Shown here: positions 52,123 through 62,484 of the stretch, piece by piece | How positions within the stretch are numbered: position 1 is the first letter of the stretch | Layout: the number at the start of each line of letters is the position of its first letter | Source of the DNA: Latrodectus hesperus | Taxonomy: Eukaryota; Arthropoda; Arachnida; Araneae; Theridiidae | NCBI GenBank assembly: GCA_037975125.1 | Contig: JAJQOW010000014.1 | Location: 18,434,115 to 18,498,114, forward strand | Reading direction: 5' to 3' | DNA length: 64,000 nt | Made by a program: the position numbers and the translations under genes | The notes under the pieces: model-generated | The model's input: only the letters and a program-made list of their open reading frames with translations | Told to the model about the DNA's origin: nothing | Database searches by the model: none

Positions 52123-53056
52123 AAGAAATACAATTTTCTTAGAGAAGGTCTCCTTTATTTGGGTGGCGCTGCAACAGCACTACTAGTTATGCGCTTCCAT
52201 TTAATGGGCAGCAAAGCTCCTGATTTTGCACCAGCGGACAATCCAGCATCGGACAACAGCTCTTTCCTTACCAGGACTCTCACTTTCCTCTACCTTCCCG
52301 CCTTTAACTTCTGGCTCTTGTTGTGTCCACGTTGGCTCAGTTTCGACTGGTCCATGGAATCCATACCCTTATTGACACACCCGATGGACCCGAGGAACAT
52401 CTTCAGTGCCTGCTTCTACCTGGCAATGCTCCATATCGTGGTACAGATCTCACGCTCGCTGACGTCACCAAAGTCCTGCTCCTTGTGTGGCAGCCACAGC
52501 TCGTGCACTTGCTCTTCTTCGTATTACAACTGGACTAACAAATTGCAGTTTGGAAAGCAGTACGGCAGAGGAAAGAATTACAGTTGTGTTATTAACAATA
52601 ATAACAGCAGCTTTTATGCTAATGGACATCATCGGTCGAGCAACTACGGCCACGCGAATGGATCAGCCAACGGATACTCTACGTCCAATGGCTCTGCAGC
52701 CACACAGACGGACTGCCAATACTTCAGTGTGGTCAATAACCACTGGAACGCTGTGATAATGGCCACTAGTTTATTGGCCTTCCCCTTCGTGCCGGCCACG
52801 AATTTGTTTTTTTACGTAGGATTCGTGGTTGCCGAGAGAGTGCTATACATTCCAAGCATGGGTTTCTGTCTGCTCGTAGCGATAGGCATAGATCGGCTGT
52901 ACAGGAGGCAAGACACTCTTTTTAAAAAAAGGATTATTCTGGGTATTGTTGCAGTCATTCTAATTGTCATGTCAGTACGTACTGTTCGAAGGAATCGTGA
53001 CTGGTGGAACGAAGAAAATCTATATCGATCTGGAATTCACATCAATCCACCTAAAG
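52123..53056 (+). CDS. TMTC2: TMTC2 internal exon: DUF1736 and C-terminal membrane region
   Basis: Starts in phase 0 (KKYNFLREGLLYLGG) and ends after 311 codons plus one base (CCTAAA-G|gtaaat). The DUF1736 region is at residues ~24-80, with NPA, LTRTLTFLYLP and FDWSM matching the family. A hydrophilic loop, low in complexity (Ser, Asn, Gly, Tyr; ~113-195), follows, including a short Cys cluster (CSLCGSHSSCTCSS). Then come spans at ~209-234, the signature FVPATNLFFYVGFVVAERVL and YIPSMGF (to ~249), and a last span at ~270-285. It ends at RSGIHINPPK, just before the TPR region. The open frame runs on to 53205, but the donor at 53057 and the family alignment mark the true exon end. Confidence 0.95.
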
Positions 53057-53187
53057 GTAAATTTTTAATTAATCCATCCTTATTTTTCTTCATTTTATCA
53101 TATATGAATTTCAAATTTGAAAATATGAACTATTCTAAAATGCTTCATAGAACATGCAAAACTGCTGCATTTTTTCCTAAAAACATA

Positions 53188-53949
53188 CAAGATGATATTT
53201 TTTAAAGTGACAGTGTTTGGAGTGCCCTGTAGCGCGATCTAATATAGCCGAAATGGCACCAAACTTGGTATTTAGATTAATCGAAACACGAGAAAAAGAA
53301 TTCCGTAAAAAAACTGTTTAGTTCCAAAAATCGCCGCTAGGGCATTTTGTGACGCTTCACAATGTGAGAAAATGAGAAAGAATAGTACTAACACATACAA
53401 TGGTACAGTTAAATTATTAATGTTTATTTACTACATTAACTTCCCCGGTCGGGAATTAGACCACATTCAATGTGAGCACCTTTTTCAGAAATAACACCGT
53501 GCATTCTGTGCACAACGTTTTACACAGCCGTACGTAACATATCACGATGAATATTCCGCCCTGTCTGTTGTCCTTTAGAATAGACGAATTTGATACCAAC
53601 ATAAACGCAAATGAGAGGCATGGCCACTGGAGCTCGTTTACTTCAGCTGAGATTATTTGTCAAAGCTGTCTACTATTTGCTTTTATAGCCTCTATTACTG
53701 GCACTGTCATCGCACATCATTTGTATTTTTCTATCATACCCGTGTTTTATGCTGATTCTCGTTATTGTACACTACAGCAGCGTCACAAAATGCCCTAGTG
53801 TCGACTTTTGGAACTAAAATTGTTTTTTACAGAATATTTTTTCCATGTCCTTGATTAGTCTAAATACCAAGTTTTGCATCATTTCTGCTATTAAATCGCA
53901 CTACAGGACGCTCCAAACACTATCACCCTTTAAAAAAAAGATCACCCTG
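53188..53949. mobile_element. Tc1/mariner derivative with ~170-bp inverted repeats
   Basis: Long inverted ends (53188-53355 and 53780-53949) are clearly alike though diverged, sharing agtgtttggag, cttggtatttaga, gttccaaaa and gggcattttgtgacgc. They are flanked by TA (53186-53187 and 53950-53951). The right end starts cagggtgatc when read inwards. The 762-bp length and the presence of only a C-terminal transposase remnant (minus strand, about 53405-53545) show an internal deletion. It sits 130 bp downstream of a TMTC2 exon. Confidence 0.85.
53405..53545 (-). pseudogene. Remnant of transposase C-terminus
   Basis: The minus-strand frame reads RTAV, a stop, NVVHRMHGVISEKGAHIE, then a stop region. 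This resembles the last helix of mariner-like transposases (a basic, aromatic-poor end with GAHIE/GGHIE), and its place between the inverted ends fits. Too little remains to place the family firmly. Confidence 0.5.
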
Positions 53950-55160
53950 TACATCAGTTCTAAAAAATGTAACGTAATTTAGGTAAAAAAAATTTGATAA
54001 AAATAAGGAAACTATCATTAGCAAAAATGCACTGCTTCATTAAAATATTTTTTAACTTGCATAAATCCAGCATTAAAAGGAATACTTTAAACAGGAATAA
54101 AAACTAATAGATGAGCAAAAGAGTGTGATGAAAGAAAAAGTTCATTAGAATCGCATAGCGAAAGTTAAAGAAGTGTTAAGTCACTTTGAGTAGAATATTG
54201 CAACGCAAACTTTCTTAAAATCGCAATTCTCTTTCGTATTTCATGCAACGTTAGGATAATGCTTACAATAATGTTTTATAATAAACATAGCTGATGATTA
54301 TTCACGTATTTGAGGTAAAAATTAAATATTCAGCAATTTATTTTTTTCGCTTCATAATAAACATTCATAAAGAGAAAAATGTTCTTTCATTAATTTAAAG
54401 CACTCACTAAGTCGTTTTTATTTTTATGGCGACGAAAAAATATCCTTAATGTACTTGTTTATGGAAACTTTGAGTGTAGAAAATGAATATGAAATTTCTT
54501 TGATGCTATGATTTTAAAAACAGAGGTTTATCTTTTCAGAGAGGAAAAAATTTGCAAAATATTTCTTTTTAATGGCTTATTGCTGCCTGTTTTGATATAT
54601 AACGTAAGTTTCTTCAGAATGAGAGAGAAATTATATTTTTTATGTAGGATGTTTTACTTATATATGCATGGGGATTTAATTAACTATCAAATATTTCTTT
54701 AAGAGAATTTTTTCTGAGTAAGATTTTTTCAGATGCGACGAATGCTTAAAATCTTATCTGTAGATTGTGAGATTCTTCGGAAATGTTTTTAGAATATTTA
54801 TTCCTGAGAAATTATTCGAACAGTAAAATATTCAATTATTTTCATATTATTTGGCATTTAAAACTATGTGTCTAATATTTTGTAATAACTTTATTAACAC
54901 ACATTTATAAAACTCAAAATGAAATGACATTTTAATTTTGATTTTTCTAATTAAAAAAAAACTTATAAATATTTTCTGTTGAATTGAATTTGAATGTGTG
55001 ATAATGTTTCTCATTTTTATCTTAAGCAAGTTGAAATGAAACAAAAAAAATGAAAATAATTTTCCCCCTTTTATTGTTTTCAGCTAAGTTAAAATATTAA
55101 TGTATATTTGTTTTTTACTTTTGCTCTTTCCTCTTATTAGAATATAAATAATTTAATCAT
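53950..55160. other. AT-rich intronic stretch
   Basis: No supported feature. Confidence 0.55.
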
Positions 55161-55164
55161 CTAC

Positions 55165-55374
55165 AAAATTATTTTTGATATAACACATTTCAAATTATTG
55201 AGCTATCACAAAAATTCAGCCATATTAAGGAAATTACTAAATTTATAGGGGTTTTTTTGTGTCTAAAATGATTAGTTAGACATAAAAAACTCTATAAATT
55301 TAGTAATTTCCTTAATAGGCCCGAATTTTTGTGATAGCTCAATAATTTGAAATGTGTTATATCAGAAATAATTT
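55165..55374. repeat. Inverted repeat with ~98-bp arms and 13-nt loop
   Basis: The left arm 55165-55264 and right arm 55278-55374 are inverse copies, about 94% alike by eye, sharing gatataacacatttcaaatt, gagctatcacaaaaattc and ggaaattactaaatttatag. The loop is aaaatgattagtt. It lies inside the TMTC2 intron in transcribed DNA, so the pre-mRNA would contain this long stem. It may be a MITE; no TA target duplication was clear. Confidence 0.88.
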
Positions 55375-55440
55375 TAGTGCCATAACTGTTGATCAACTTT
55401 CATTAGATAATAGAAAATAATGTTTTAATTGTAAAAGTAA

Positions 55441-55476
55441 TACTATTTTATTCACTCTACAGAGTGAATAAAATAG
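55441..55476. repeat. Perfect 36-bp palindrome
   Basis: tactattttattcactct and its exact inverse are separated by 2 bases (ac at 55459-55460 in the centre). A partial third copy (ttcactctgtag) follows at 55479. Probably a local duplication-inversion event. Confidence 0.85.
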
Positions 55477-55499
55477 TATTCACTCTGTAGAAACATTTA

Positions 55500-56520
55500 A
55501 AGTAAGAATAATAGACTTAAACAGAAAAGTTTTTCTCATATGGGTGAATCATTAAAATGCTGATTAATTTGTATCCTGGACTGAGCAGATAAAAATGCGC
55601 CATCTAATTTTATTTCTTATCTTATATTTTACTAAATGTTATGAAGTTAAAGAAACTGAAACATTTTTTTTGCCAGGAATAAAAAAGTACAAGCAACTGA
55701 GGTAATAATAACCGAAACTAATTATATTTCCTTTCACAATACATTTTTGAAAAGAATCAGAATATGAGAAAATATAGAAATTACCAATAAATTAATTTAA
55801 AATGAACAAATTCCTGTTATGTGAATCACAAGTTTTACCTATGAATTATATATATATATCTGCATATGAGTTTGGAATAAGTAGAAATATTTTGTAAGTA
55901 AAATTATAAAGGTTAAGAGTAGTAAATTCTCGTTAAATAATTTTATAATTAGAATTACGTGAGCTCAATAAAATGGAATCAAAGTTATAAATATTTTTAA
56001 CTGTGAAATCATAAGGGAACTCTCATAATTTTTGACATTAATTTTTATTAAAAAATGGTGGATGTTTTTAATGAATGTCAATGGATATTTAGTTTTAATT
56101 AGTTTATTACTTAATTTATTGAAATACTGAGCAAACTCTAACCATTACAAATTTTTGCAATGCTGTTTAGTTGGGAAATGAATGTATTTATGTGGAAAGA
56201 TTTAGAGAGAAACAGTATATTACTGATAAAAAATCGCAAAACTTAAAAAATAATCTTTTACGATACAAATTTAAGGCATACAAAGAATACATTAGAAAGA
56301 GGGAAAAGCTTGCATTTTTCTCTTCTTTAAATATTTTAATTATGTCCATGCTGTAAAAAAGAACTGCCGTTCTTAATCAAAATTATCTGCTGTGAATGCT
56401 AGCAAATATATATCATTTACTCACACAATTGTTCCTCATTATACTTTAACAATGAAGATTTTATATTAGCAGATTTTGACACATGATGATGAATAAGTCT
56501 TCAAATTTTGTGATTTCAAA
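55500..56520. other. AT-rich intronic stretch
   Basis: No supported feature. Confidence 0.55.
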
Positions 56521-56900
56521 ATAGCATTTTGTACATTACACGAATGCCATTAATATTTAAAGGAGAAAGGTGGCAATAAATCTCCATCACAAAATATTCA
56601 TGAAATATAATGTTAAAGAAATGTCACTCGCACACAAATCCCATTTTCATAGACCGTTCGATGACTTTAGGAGACACCTATTTGTTATTTATTTATTTAT
56701 AATGAATTGATATACCTGTATATATTACTGACAATAAAAGAGCCTGCTTGCAAATTGTTTGTCGTTTTCCCACCTAAAATTCTCAAGTGTATTCAGCTCT
56801 ATTTGTCCCAAAGAGGTTTGGGATATGGAGAAAAGAAGCTTGCTTTTATCTATAAGCTGAAGATATGATTATCTGTCGAGACTGATTATCTTTTTCAGGT
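56521..56900. other. Intronic GC-richer block, candidate conserved non-coding element
   Basis: Mixed composition (for example agaccgttcgatgactttag near 56651) with ATTA-type and E-box-like words. No ORF. Function is inference. Confidence 0.28.
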
Positions 56901-57175
56901 TCAGTTTATGAGATGTATGATTAATTTAAAACGAACATTATTAATTTCTCACTATGCTTTATTGTTGTATGGAACTAACTTTTTGCTAGAGTAAGCGTGA
57001 TTATATATATTATGCTCACAATGCTTTTTTATGATGTTCAAAAACTTGCACACATGTCGCATTGTTTGTGAAGCGAAATTTCTGTAGCAACATCCAAACA
57101 AGATTTCTCAAAACTCCTTAATTGAGATAATGCCTTCTGCTTGACAGTCAAAATGGTGCAAAATAATTCATTTAA

Positions 57176-57473
57176 CTTTTTTCTCCAACGGCGGGCACAC
57201 TTGGGTGACGAACCCTATGCCACAACAAGACCAGAAACTGCTACTCATTTGTCTTTACCCAACAGGCACCTGTGAACCAAGTCACGGAGACGAGTAGCGT
57301 TACCCGCGCCATACCACCACAAACTCGTTTATAGGGCGGCCACATTCATACTTCATCACAGAAGAAAGGACAGAGAAAGACAAAGAGAACAGAGAAAGAA
57401 GGTAACATCCATGCCCGAACCAGGACCCATAGCTCAGGAGTCAGGAAGGCTAACCACTCAGCCATCGGTCGGC
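57176..57473 (-). mobile_element. tRNA-derived SINE (head group 3)
   Basis: Flanked by a perfect 12-bp target duplication taattcatttaa (57164-57175 and 57474-57485). On the minus strand it has the head gccgaccgatggctgagtgg, as at 1-165. Here about 13 bases of the B-box region are missing (gggtcctggttcgggcatgg). The cgggcatggatgt core shared with the other SINEs follows, then ataaacgag, and a tail (ggcgcgggtaacgctactcg, then ccgccgttggag) unlike tails A and B. Confidence 0.88.
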
Positions 57474-57485
57474 TAATTCATTTAA

Positions 57486-59047
57486 TTAGAGACTATAATT
57501 TATTAAAATAATTTTGTACTGCAGAGGGTATCGGTCATTGGGAGTTACATAGTATGTAGTTCAAACATAATTTTAGAGTGCCAGTACATTTTCTATTGCG
57601 ACGCGCAAACATCTTAAAATAAGTTTTTCATAAGTATATTTAATGTGCCATTCCTCCCCTTCCTCTACTTTGTAATTATAACTTTATAATTTCATCCTGC
57701 ACATATTATAGTTTTTAATTTTTTTAAAATTTATAACATAAATATCAAATTAAAATTGTGAATTGGTTTTCAAGGTATTAAAAGCTATTTCTCACAAATA
57801 AATATAAGAAATGAATGTCATATTCAATAAAATTTAACTGTTAGTGCGTCTTTCAATTAAAAATATACTTATGATATTTTTGTATTATATTTCCTAAAGT
57901 AAATAGATTATATTTCCTAAAGTAAATAGAAGGAAAAAGTTTTTATTAAAACTGAGAATAATAAAGAGTTTTATCTCAAACATTTCTGATGCCCTCTAAT
58001 TATGAGAAAATAAAAAAGTGAAGTAAATATTTTTATTTTTACTAAAATCAGATTTTATATAGGCATTGCAAATTGTTAGTAAAAGGAACTACAGCGCACA
58101 AATTGTCGAGAACTGTAATTTAAAACTATGCATACCCGAACACGAAACTATTTGGAAAAATTGGTGAATATTTGAAATGGTCATTGAGAAAAAGATGAAA
58201 ATAGTATAAAAATATTTGAATTGGCTCAATTTAAATTGGGTGCTTTAAAAGCAAAAGTCTAGCAGCACTTAGAAATTCCCTTTTTTTCCAATTCTATTTG
58301 ACTTCGTTAGAGAAATTCAGGTTATCAAAATAATGACTTTACTGGAAGCAAATTTTTTTGAATATATTTGCATGTGGAAAGTACTGACAATTTTAAAACA
58401 CAACGTCAAGGGTTGGAAGTAATCAAAAAATAAATTTGAAATACTTTTGAAGTAATGTTATTGTATTTAAATTTCTCTGAATCTTGTAAATTTTTAGAGT
58501 TTGTTTTTGGAGAGATTCTTCAATGTGAACGGTATTACTTAGCTCGGCTGGTTTAATTTTTTATATTCCCGAATATAATAATTAGAACTACAATTAGATG
58601 ATTCAATACTGATTCGTTAGAAAAGTGCTTGTTCATTTTATTAAGTTTTTTTGGTTAAAATGCCATGTACAGTTAATGCAATTACTAAAAATCATAAAAC
58701 TGAGTTTTTTTAAAAGCACAAATTGTAGTTTAAATTTTTTTGTTTGTTTAGATAAAGTTCATTTAGATTTAGATTTCAGTGTGGATTATAAGATTGTATA
58801 TTGAAATAAGACATATTAACATAAAAACTAAAAATTAATAATATTACAATAAATATTGATTTTTATGAATGCAGTGTTATAGTGTTGATGTATGTATTGA
58901 TTGCTTAGTCACAAATTTATTATTGGATATTATTGATATATGATGTTTAAAATAATTTTCAGGGTAAATTTACTTTTTAAATTTTAATTTCATCTACAAT
59001 ATTGGAAAGGTAAGATAAAGACATACTGTTCAATAGATTGCAATATG
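57486..59047. other. AT-rich intronic stretch
   Basis: Only a small direct duplication (tatatttcctaaagtaaata, at about 57888-57930) stands out. Confidence 0.55.
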
Positions 59048-59055
59048 ATACTGAA

Positions 59056-59339
59056 CTGCCGCCCAACTTGTCTAGTGGTCAGCGTATCTGACTGCGGACA
59101 AGGAGGTTCTGGGTTCGAATCCCGATTCGGGCATGGATGTACTTTCTCTCTCTATCTATCCTGTCTTTGTCCTTTCCTTGTATGAGTGGGTTGTGAATGG
59201 TTGCCTACCCTATAAACGGGTACCTATGGCATGTGTGTACTGAGGAAGTGGACTCCACACCAAAATATGGTTCAGTTGGAAAAGTGGAGCAGCGCACCCC
59301 ATGTTGCCAGCCTAGCTGGCACACGACAACAACAACATT
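59056..59339 (+). mobile_element. tRNA-derived SINE, head 1 with tail A
   Basis: Flanked by atactgaa (59048-59055 and 59340-59347). Head 1 has A-box-like tagtggtcagcgt and a perfect B box gggttcgaatcccg. The core is cgggcatggatgt, then tail A with the exact stem-loop gccagcctagctggc (59306-59320) before (AAC)n. It is inserted in the TMTC2 intron in the gene's orientation. Confidence 0.92.
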
Positions 59340-59559
59340 ATACTGAATTTTTATTACAAGTGAATATAATACAAACATTGTATATAATTGTAATACAAAA
59401 TTATACTAATAATATTACAATAAATTTATTTTTATAAATGCAGTGTTTGCATTCTATTTTTGATTTTTCGAAAATAGTTGGTCTTATTAATGTAGAGCAA
59501 AGGAAGTAGTCCGAAATATTCTCAAACAACCACTTTGATAGATATGCATCCGTTCATTT

Positions 59560-59645
59560 CTCAATTTTCAAAGGGTACTGGAATCGAACCTGAAACCTTC
59601 AATCCAAAATGTGCCACCATACAACTAGGCCGTTATGTTAATAAG
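59560..59645 (-). repeat. tRNA-like segment, probably an old SINE head
   Basis: On the minus strand, cctagttgtatggtggc (A-box-like) is followed about 30 bases later by a perfect B box aggttcgattcc. No cloverleaf closes convincingly and no tail or target duplication was found, so a functional tRNA gene is unlikely. Confidence 0.45.
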
Positions 59646-60059
59646 CTCTATACGAAGGTGAATCTTTGACTCAATGAATCAGATAACTGAACAATTGAAC
59701 GATAGTATAAAGCTTTTGAATAGCCTTTGAATGTCTTTCTGTGAAGACTTTATATAATAGTTAATTATATTTTTTATAATAGTGTAATAATAGTTAACAA
59801 TTTAACAATAAAATTTCGTACTAAAACTACTCTAATATTAGGAAATTTATCATCCCAAAAGTTAAAGTAAGGATGCTTACTTTTTCTTTTCAATCATTTG
59901 AAGGTAATGTTTTATTTATAATCACCTATTCAAATGTACAACAAAGCATGATTAATTTGTACAAATTAAAAAATTATACTAAATTAAATATTTTTTATTA
60001 AATATATATGTGTGTTCAAAATGTCTTTGAATTTTTCCCATTAAAAAGCAAATTTGATT

Positions 60060-60695
60060 AAAAGGTGACCAAAAATGAAGAAAGAATCTCCGTGGTATGA
60101 CGTAGAAGCTTTCACACTATATCGAGATGGCTCTAGCACATTTTCCTAGCAATAAAAAACATCAAGCAGCAAATCAATTCCTCATTCATCACTGGAAGCA
60201 TGTTACTGTTAGCAGATCAAGTGTGTTATTGTGGTTTAATTTTCCTACTAGAATGGTGAATCCACGATTAGAGCATTAAGAATCTGCCACACGAGGCAAA
60301 AATGAGATAAGTAAAATGTTTGCATCATTGAATGGGGCACTGAATTTAGAACAATGTTTTAAGGAAGTGGAAAATTGGATATTCATTCATGAGCTACAAA
60401 TCATCCGTCAGTCTAAACGACGTTTTTTTAATAAGGTATTTCGGAAGATTTGCTAGACGAGACGTCAACAGGGAATATAGTTAAGCTGAGAAAAATAATG
60501 AGAAACCCACATAGACTTATTTAACGTAATTTACACGGAATAATGAATTTGCACTCAAAAAATAAGATACAAGTACTTCACCAGTTATGGTGGTATATTT
60601 CAATGAAAGGCAAGCCTTTGCAGCATGAACATCGCATAAATGAAAGGTGACATTCAATGATTATTTAACATCATGTGGACAGATGAAGTTCATGA
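60060..60695 (+). pseudogene. Decayed mariner-like transposase
   Basis: No frame stays open, but words in order resemble a mariner-type transposase of the kind common in arthropods: ESTIRALRI (about 60247), KIQVLHQL (about 60566), RQAFAA (about 60607) and FNIMWTDEVH (60665-60694). The last matches the WTDEAHF box holding a catalytic Asp. Many stops and frameshifts are present. The sequence passes directly into a LINE fragment, so one inserted into or recombined with the other. Confidence 0.5.
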
Positions 60696-61245
60696 CGTAA
60701 GTTCTGAAGTAAAGAGAATTCTTGCTGCTAATCGCTGCTTATATGGACTGGGAACTTTCTTAAAATCGAAACTGATCAAAAGATCTACAAAAATCACGCT
60801 ATACAAAACCATCACAAGACCTGTTCTCACTTATGTAACAAAGACTCAGTCAAATCAAGTTGTAATATTTGAACGAAAAGTCCTAAGAAAGATTTTTGAT
60901 GCTGTCAATGAGAATGGAGTTTGGAGGCACAGATACAATTTCGAGCTCTACAGACTTTTTAAGGAAGCTGACATCGTCAATTATATTAAAATATGTCGAT
61001 TGAGATTTGAGGGCCATATCTGTCGAATGGACCCCTCGTCTTTGACTTCAAGGATTTGCAAACAGATCTAGGGGTCGGCCCAAACTTAGATGGATTGATT
61101 TGTGTAGAGGAAGACATTAAAGTACTGAAAGTGTCAAACTGGAGAACTGTCGACTCCCGGAGAACACAATGGAGGAGTGTTCTGAGGAAAGCCTTGACCC
61201 ACCCCGGGCTGTCGTGCTGAAGAAGGACAGATGAAGCTCACTTTT
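60696..61245 (+). pseudogene. Non-LTR retrotransposon (LINE) reverse transcriptase, 3' end
   Basis: The open part (to 61071) encodes the end of a LINE RT: SSEVKRILAANRCLYGLGTF, TKITLYKTITRPVLTY, FERKVLRKIF, ENGVWRHRYNFELYRLFKEA and RLRFEGHICRMD. These are the thumb-region words seen in many arthropod LINE RTs. The usual ETW segment after VLTY is replaced, a small deletion. After a stop at 61069-61071, other frames continue with GRPKLRWID, then VSNWRTV and TQWRSVLRKALTHPG, to a natural end at about 61221. At least two frameshifts are present, and the 5' part of the LINE is missing (5' truncation is usual). Confidence 0.85.
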
Positions 61246-61699
61246 CATTTCATGGTAACATCAAAGCATATAGTAATATCTATGCCAGATCAAATTCTTA
61301 TGAGTACATGTCCAAAATGCTATTTCTGCACGAGTGATTGATTATAATGGTTTATATCGTCCTTCATTATGAATATTTTCTTTTTTGAACAACATTGTCC
61401 TCTGTATCCGACTTTCACAACAGTTACAATAGAAAAGTATCTTAAGCTTTTGTGAGTACACACGTTGAGTCTATATTGCATCAAAAGCTTACGTTATTTG
61501 TCGTTACCTTTATGCAGGTTAAAGGAGTGGTCCATATTGCATTTCCTATCAATGCCTTGCTTTTGTGTTTATGTTGACATCTCGTTCGCTTTAAATTAAA
61601 ATTCATTATTCTCTGCTCTATGCTTTATTTTCTGTTTGTAAATTCTCTAGTTTATATTAATGTCTTAGTTTGAAGTTCTCTGTATATGATGAATATATT

Positions 61700-61883
61700 G
61701 ATATATATTATTAATGAGATATATCACTATGTAGCTAAGTCAAAGAAATATAATGTCTCTTTCCAGCTTATGGTAATCTAGCAAACATTTATATATTATA
61801 GATATATATTATTAACATCACTATATGTAGCAAAACTAAAGAAATATAATGTCTCTTTCCAGCTTATGGTAACCTAGCAAATA
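61700..61883 (+). repeat. Tandem duplication of the 3' splice site and exon start
   Basis: Copy 1 (about 61700-61790) and copy 2 (about 61801-61883, partly exonic) share gatatatattattaa, then aaagaaatataatgtctc, tttccagcttatggtaa and ctagcaaa. The acceptor AGs are at 61765-61766 and 61861-61862, 96 bp apart. Only the second leads into the full TPR exon. Use of the first would read 10 codons and meet TAG at 61799-61801 in the proper frame. Confidence 0.88.
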
Positions 61884-61977
61884 TTTTGAGTGCTCAGGGA
61901 AAAAAGGCTGAGGCTGAATGGGCTTACAAGAAAGCACTTGCTTATCGCTCGAATATGGCTGACGTACATTATAATCT
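61863..61977 (+). CDS. TMTC2: TMTC2 internal exon: first TPR motif
   Basis: The phase fits the previous exon: its last base g plus ct gives Ala. It encodes AYGNLANILSAQGKKAEAEW and KKALAYRSNMADVHYNL. GNL at the start and RSNMAD match TMTC2 TPR 1. It ends ...aatct|gtaagt, leaving two bases. TPR repeats form helical hairpins in the ER lumen and are thought to bind partners. An upstream decoy acceptor lies 96 bp before this exon. Confidence 0.94.
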
Positions 61978-62398
61978 GTAAGTTTGAAGTAAATTTTATT
62001 ATTTAAATCATTGTGAAATCATAATTTATACTTACAATATGGTATATTTTAAACATGTTAGCTTAAAAATGTACTATGAATCAAGACAATGATAAAATTT
62101 GAAAAAAAGAACTTTCGCATTTTTACAAAGTTAAAGATATATTAAATTATTATATAATATGATCATTATACTGTTAATAATTTATTGATTCTTTAATCGA
62201 AATTTACATGAGTAATGTAATTTTTATTCAACCAAACAGTAGAACAAAGTTCAAAAACTAAAGACTGAATTTATTTATGTGTATCAGAATATATTATTTT
62301 CATTATAGTTTTTAGTTTAATTAAATAATTATTATATTTGATTAATTATTAAAACTTAAAAGTGAATGTTTGTGCAATTAGGTATTTGTTTCTTACAG
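61978..62398 (+). other. TMTC2 intron (421 bp)
   Basis: Begins gtaagt and ends tttcttacag. AT-rich, with nothing else recognised. Confidence 0.88.
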
Positions 62399-62484
62399 AG
62401 GAATATTGCAACAAGAACAAGCAAGGTACGATGAGGCCTTAATAAGTTATAAATTAGCAATTCAATTCCGTCCCAGATTAGCAA
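62399..62484 (+). CDS. TMTC2: TMTC2 internal exon: second TPR motif
   Basis: The first base completes the split Leu codon. It encodes GILQQEQARYDEALISYKLA and IQFRPRLA. Spacing of A, Y, A, Y and P fits a TPR, and it matches the human segment LLLQEN-RF-EAL-YYKLAI. The exon ends with one base (a) before gtaagt, consistent with a following Ser codon. Further TPR exons must lie beyond the window, since nothing similar follows before 64000. Confidence 0.93.

Larger units (their letters stand above)
53057..61862 (+). other. TMTC2 intron (8.8 kb) filled with mobile elements
   Basis: Begins gtaaat and ends tgtctctttccag. Within it are a Tc1/mariner derivative (53188-53949), hairpins (55165-55374, 55441-55476), two SINEs (57176, 59056), a decayed transposase and a LINE tail (60060-61245), and a duplicated 3' splice region (61700-61883). 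Confidence 0.85.

Noticed and set aside
53057..53205. Continuation of the TMTC2 open frame past 53056
   Set aside because: A donor site (g|gtaaat) and the family alignment (NPPK then A-YGNL) place the exon end at 53056; the following residues are intronic.
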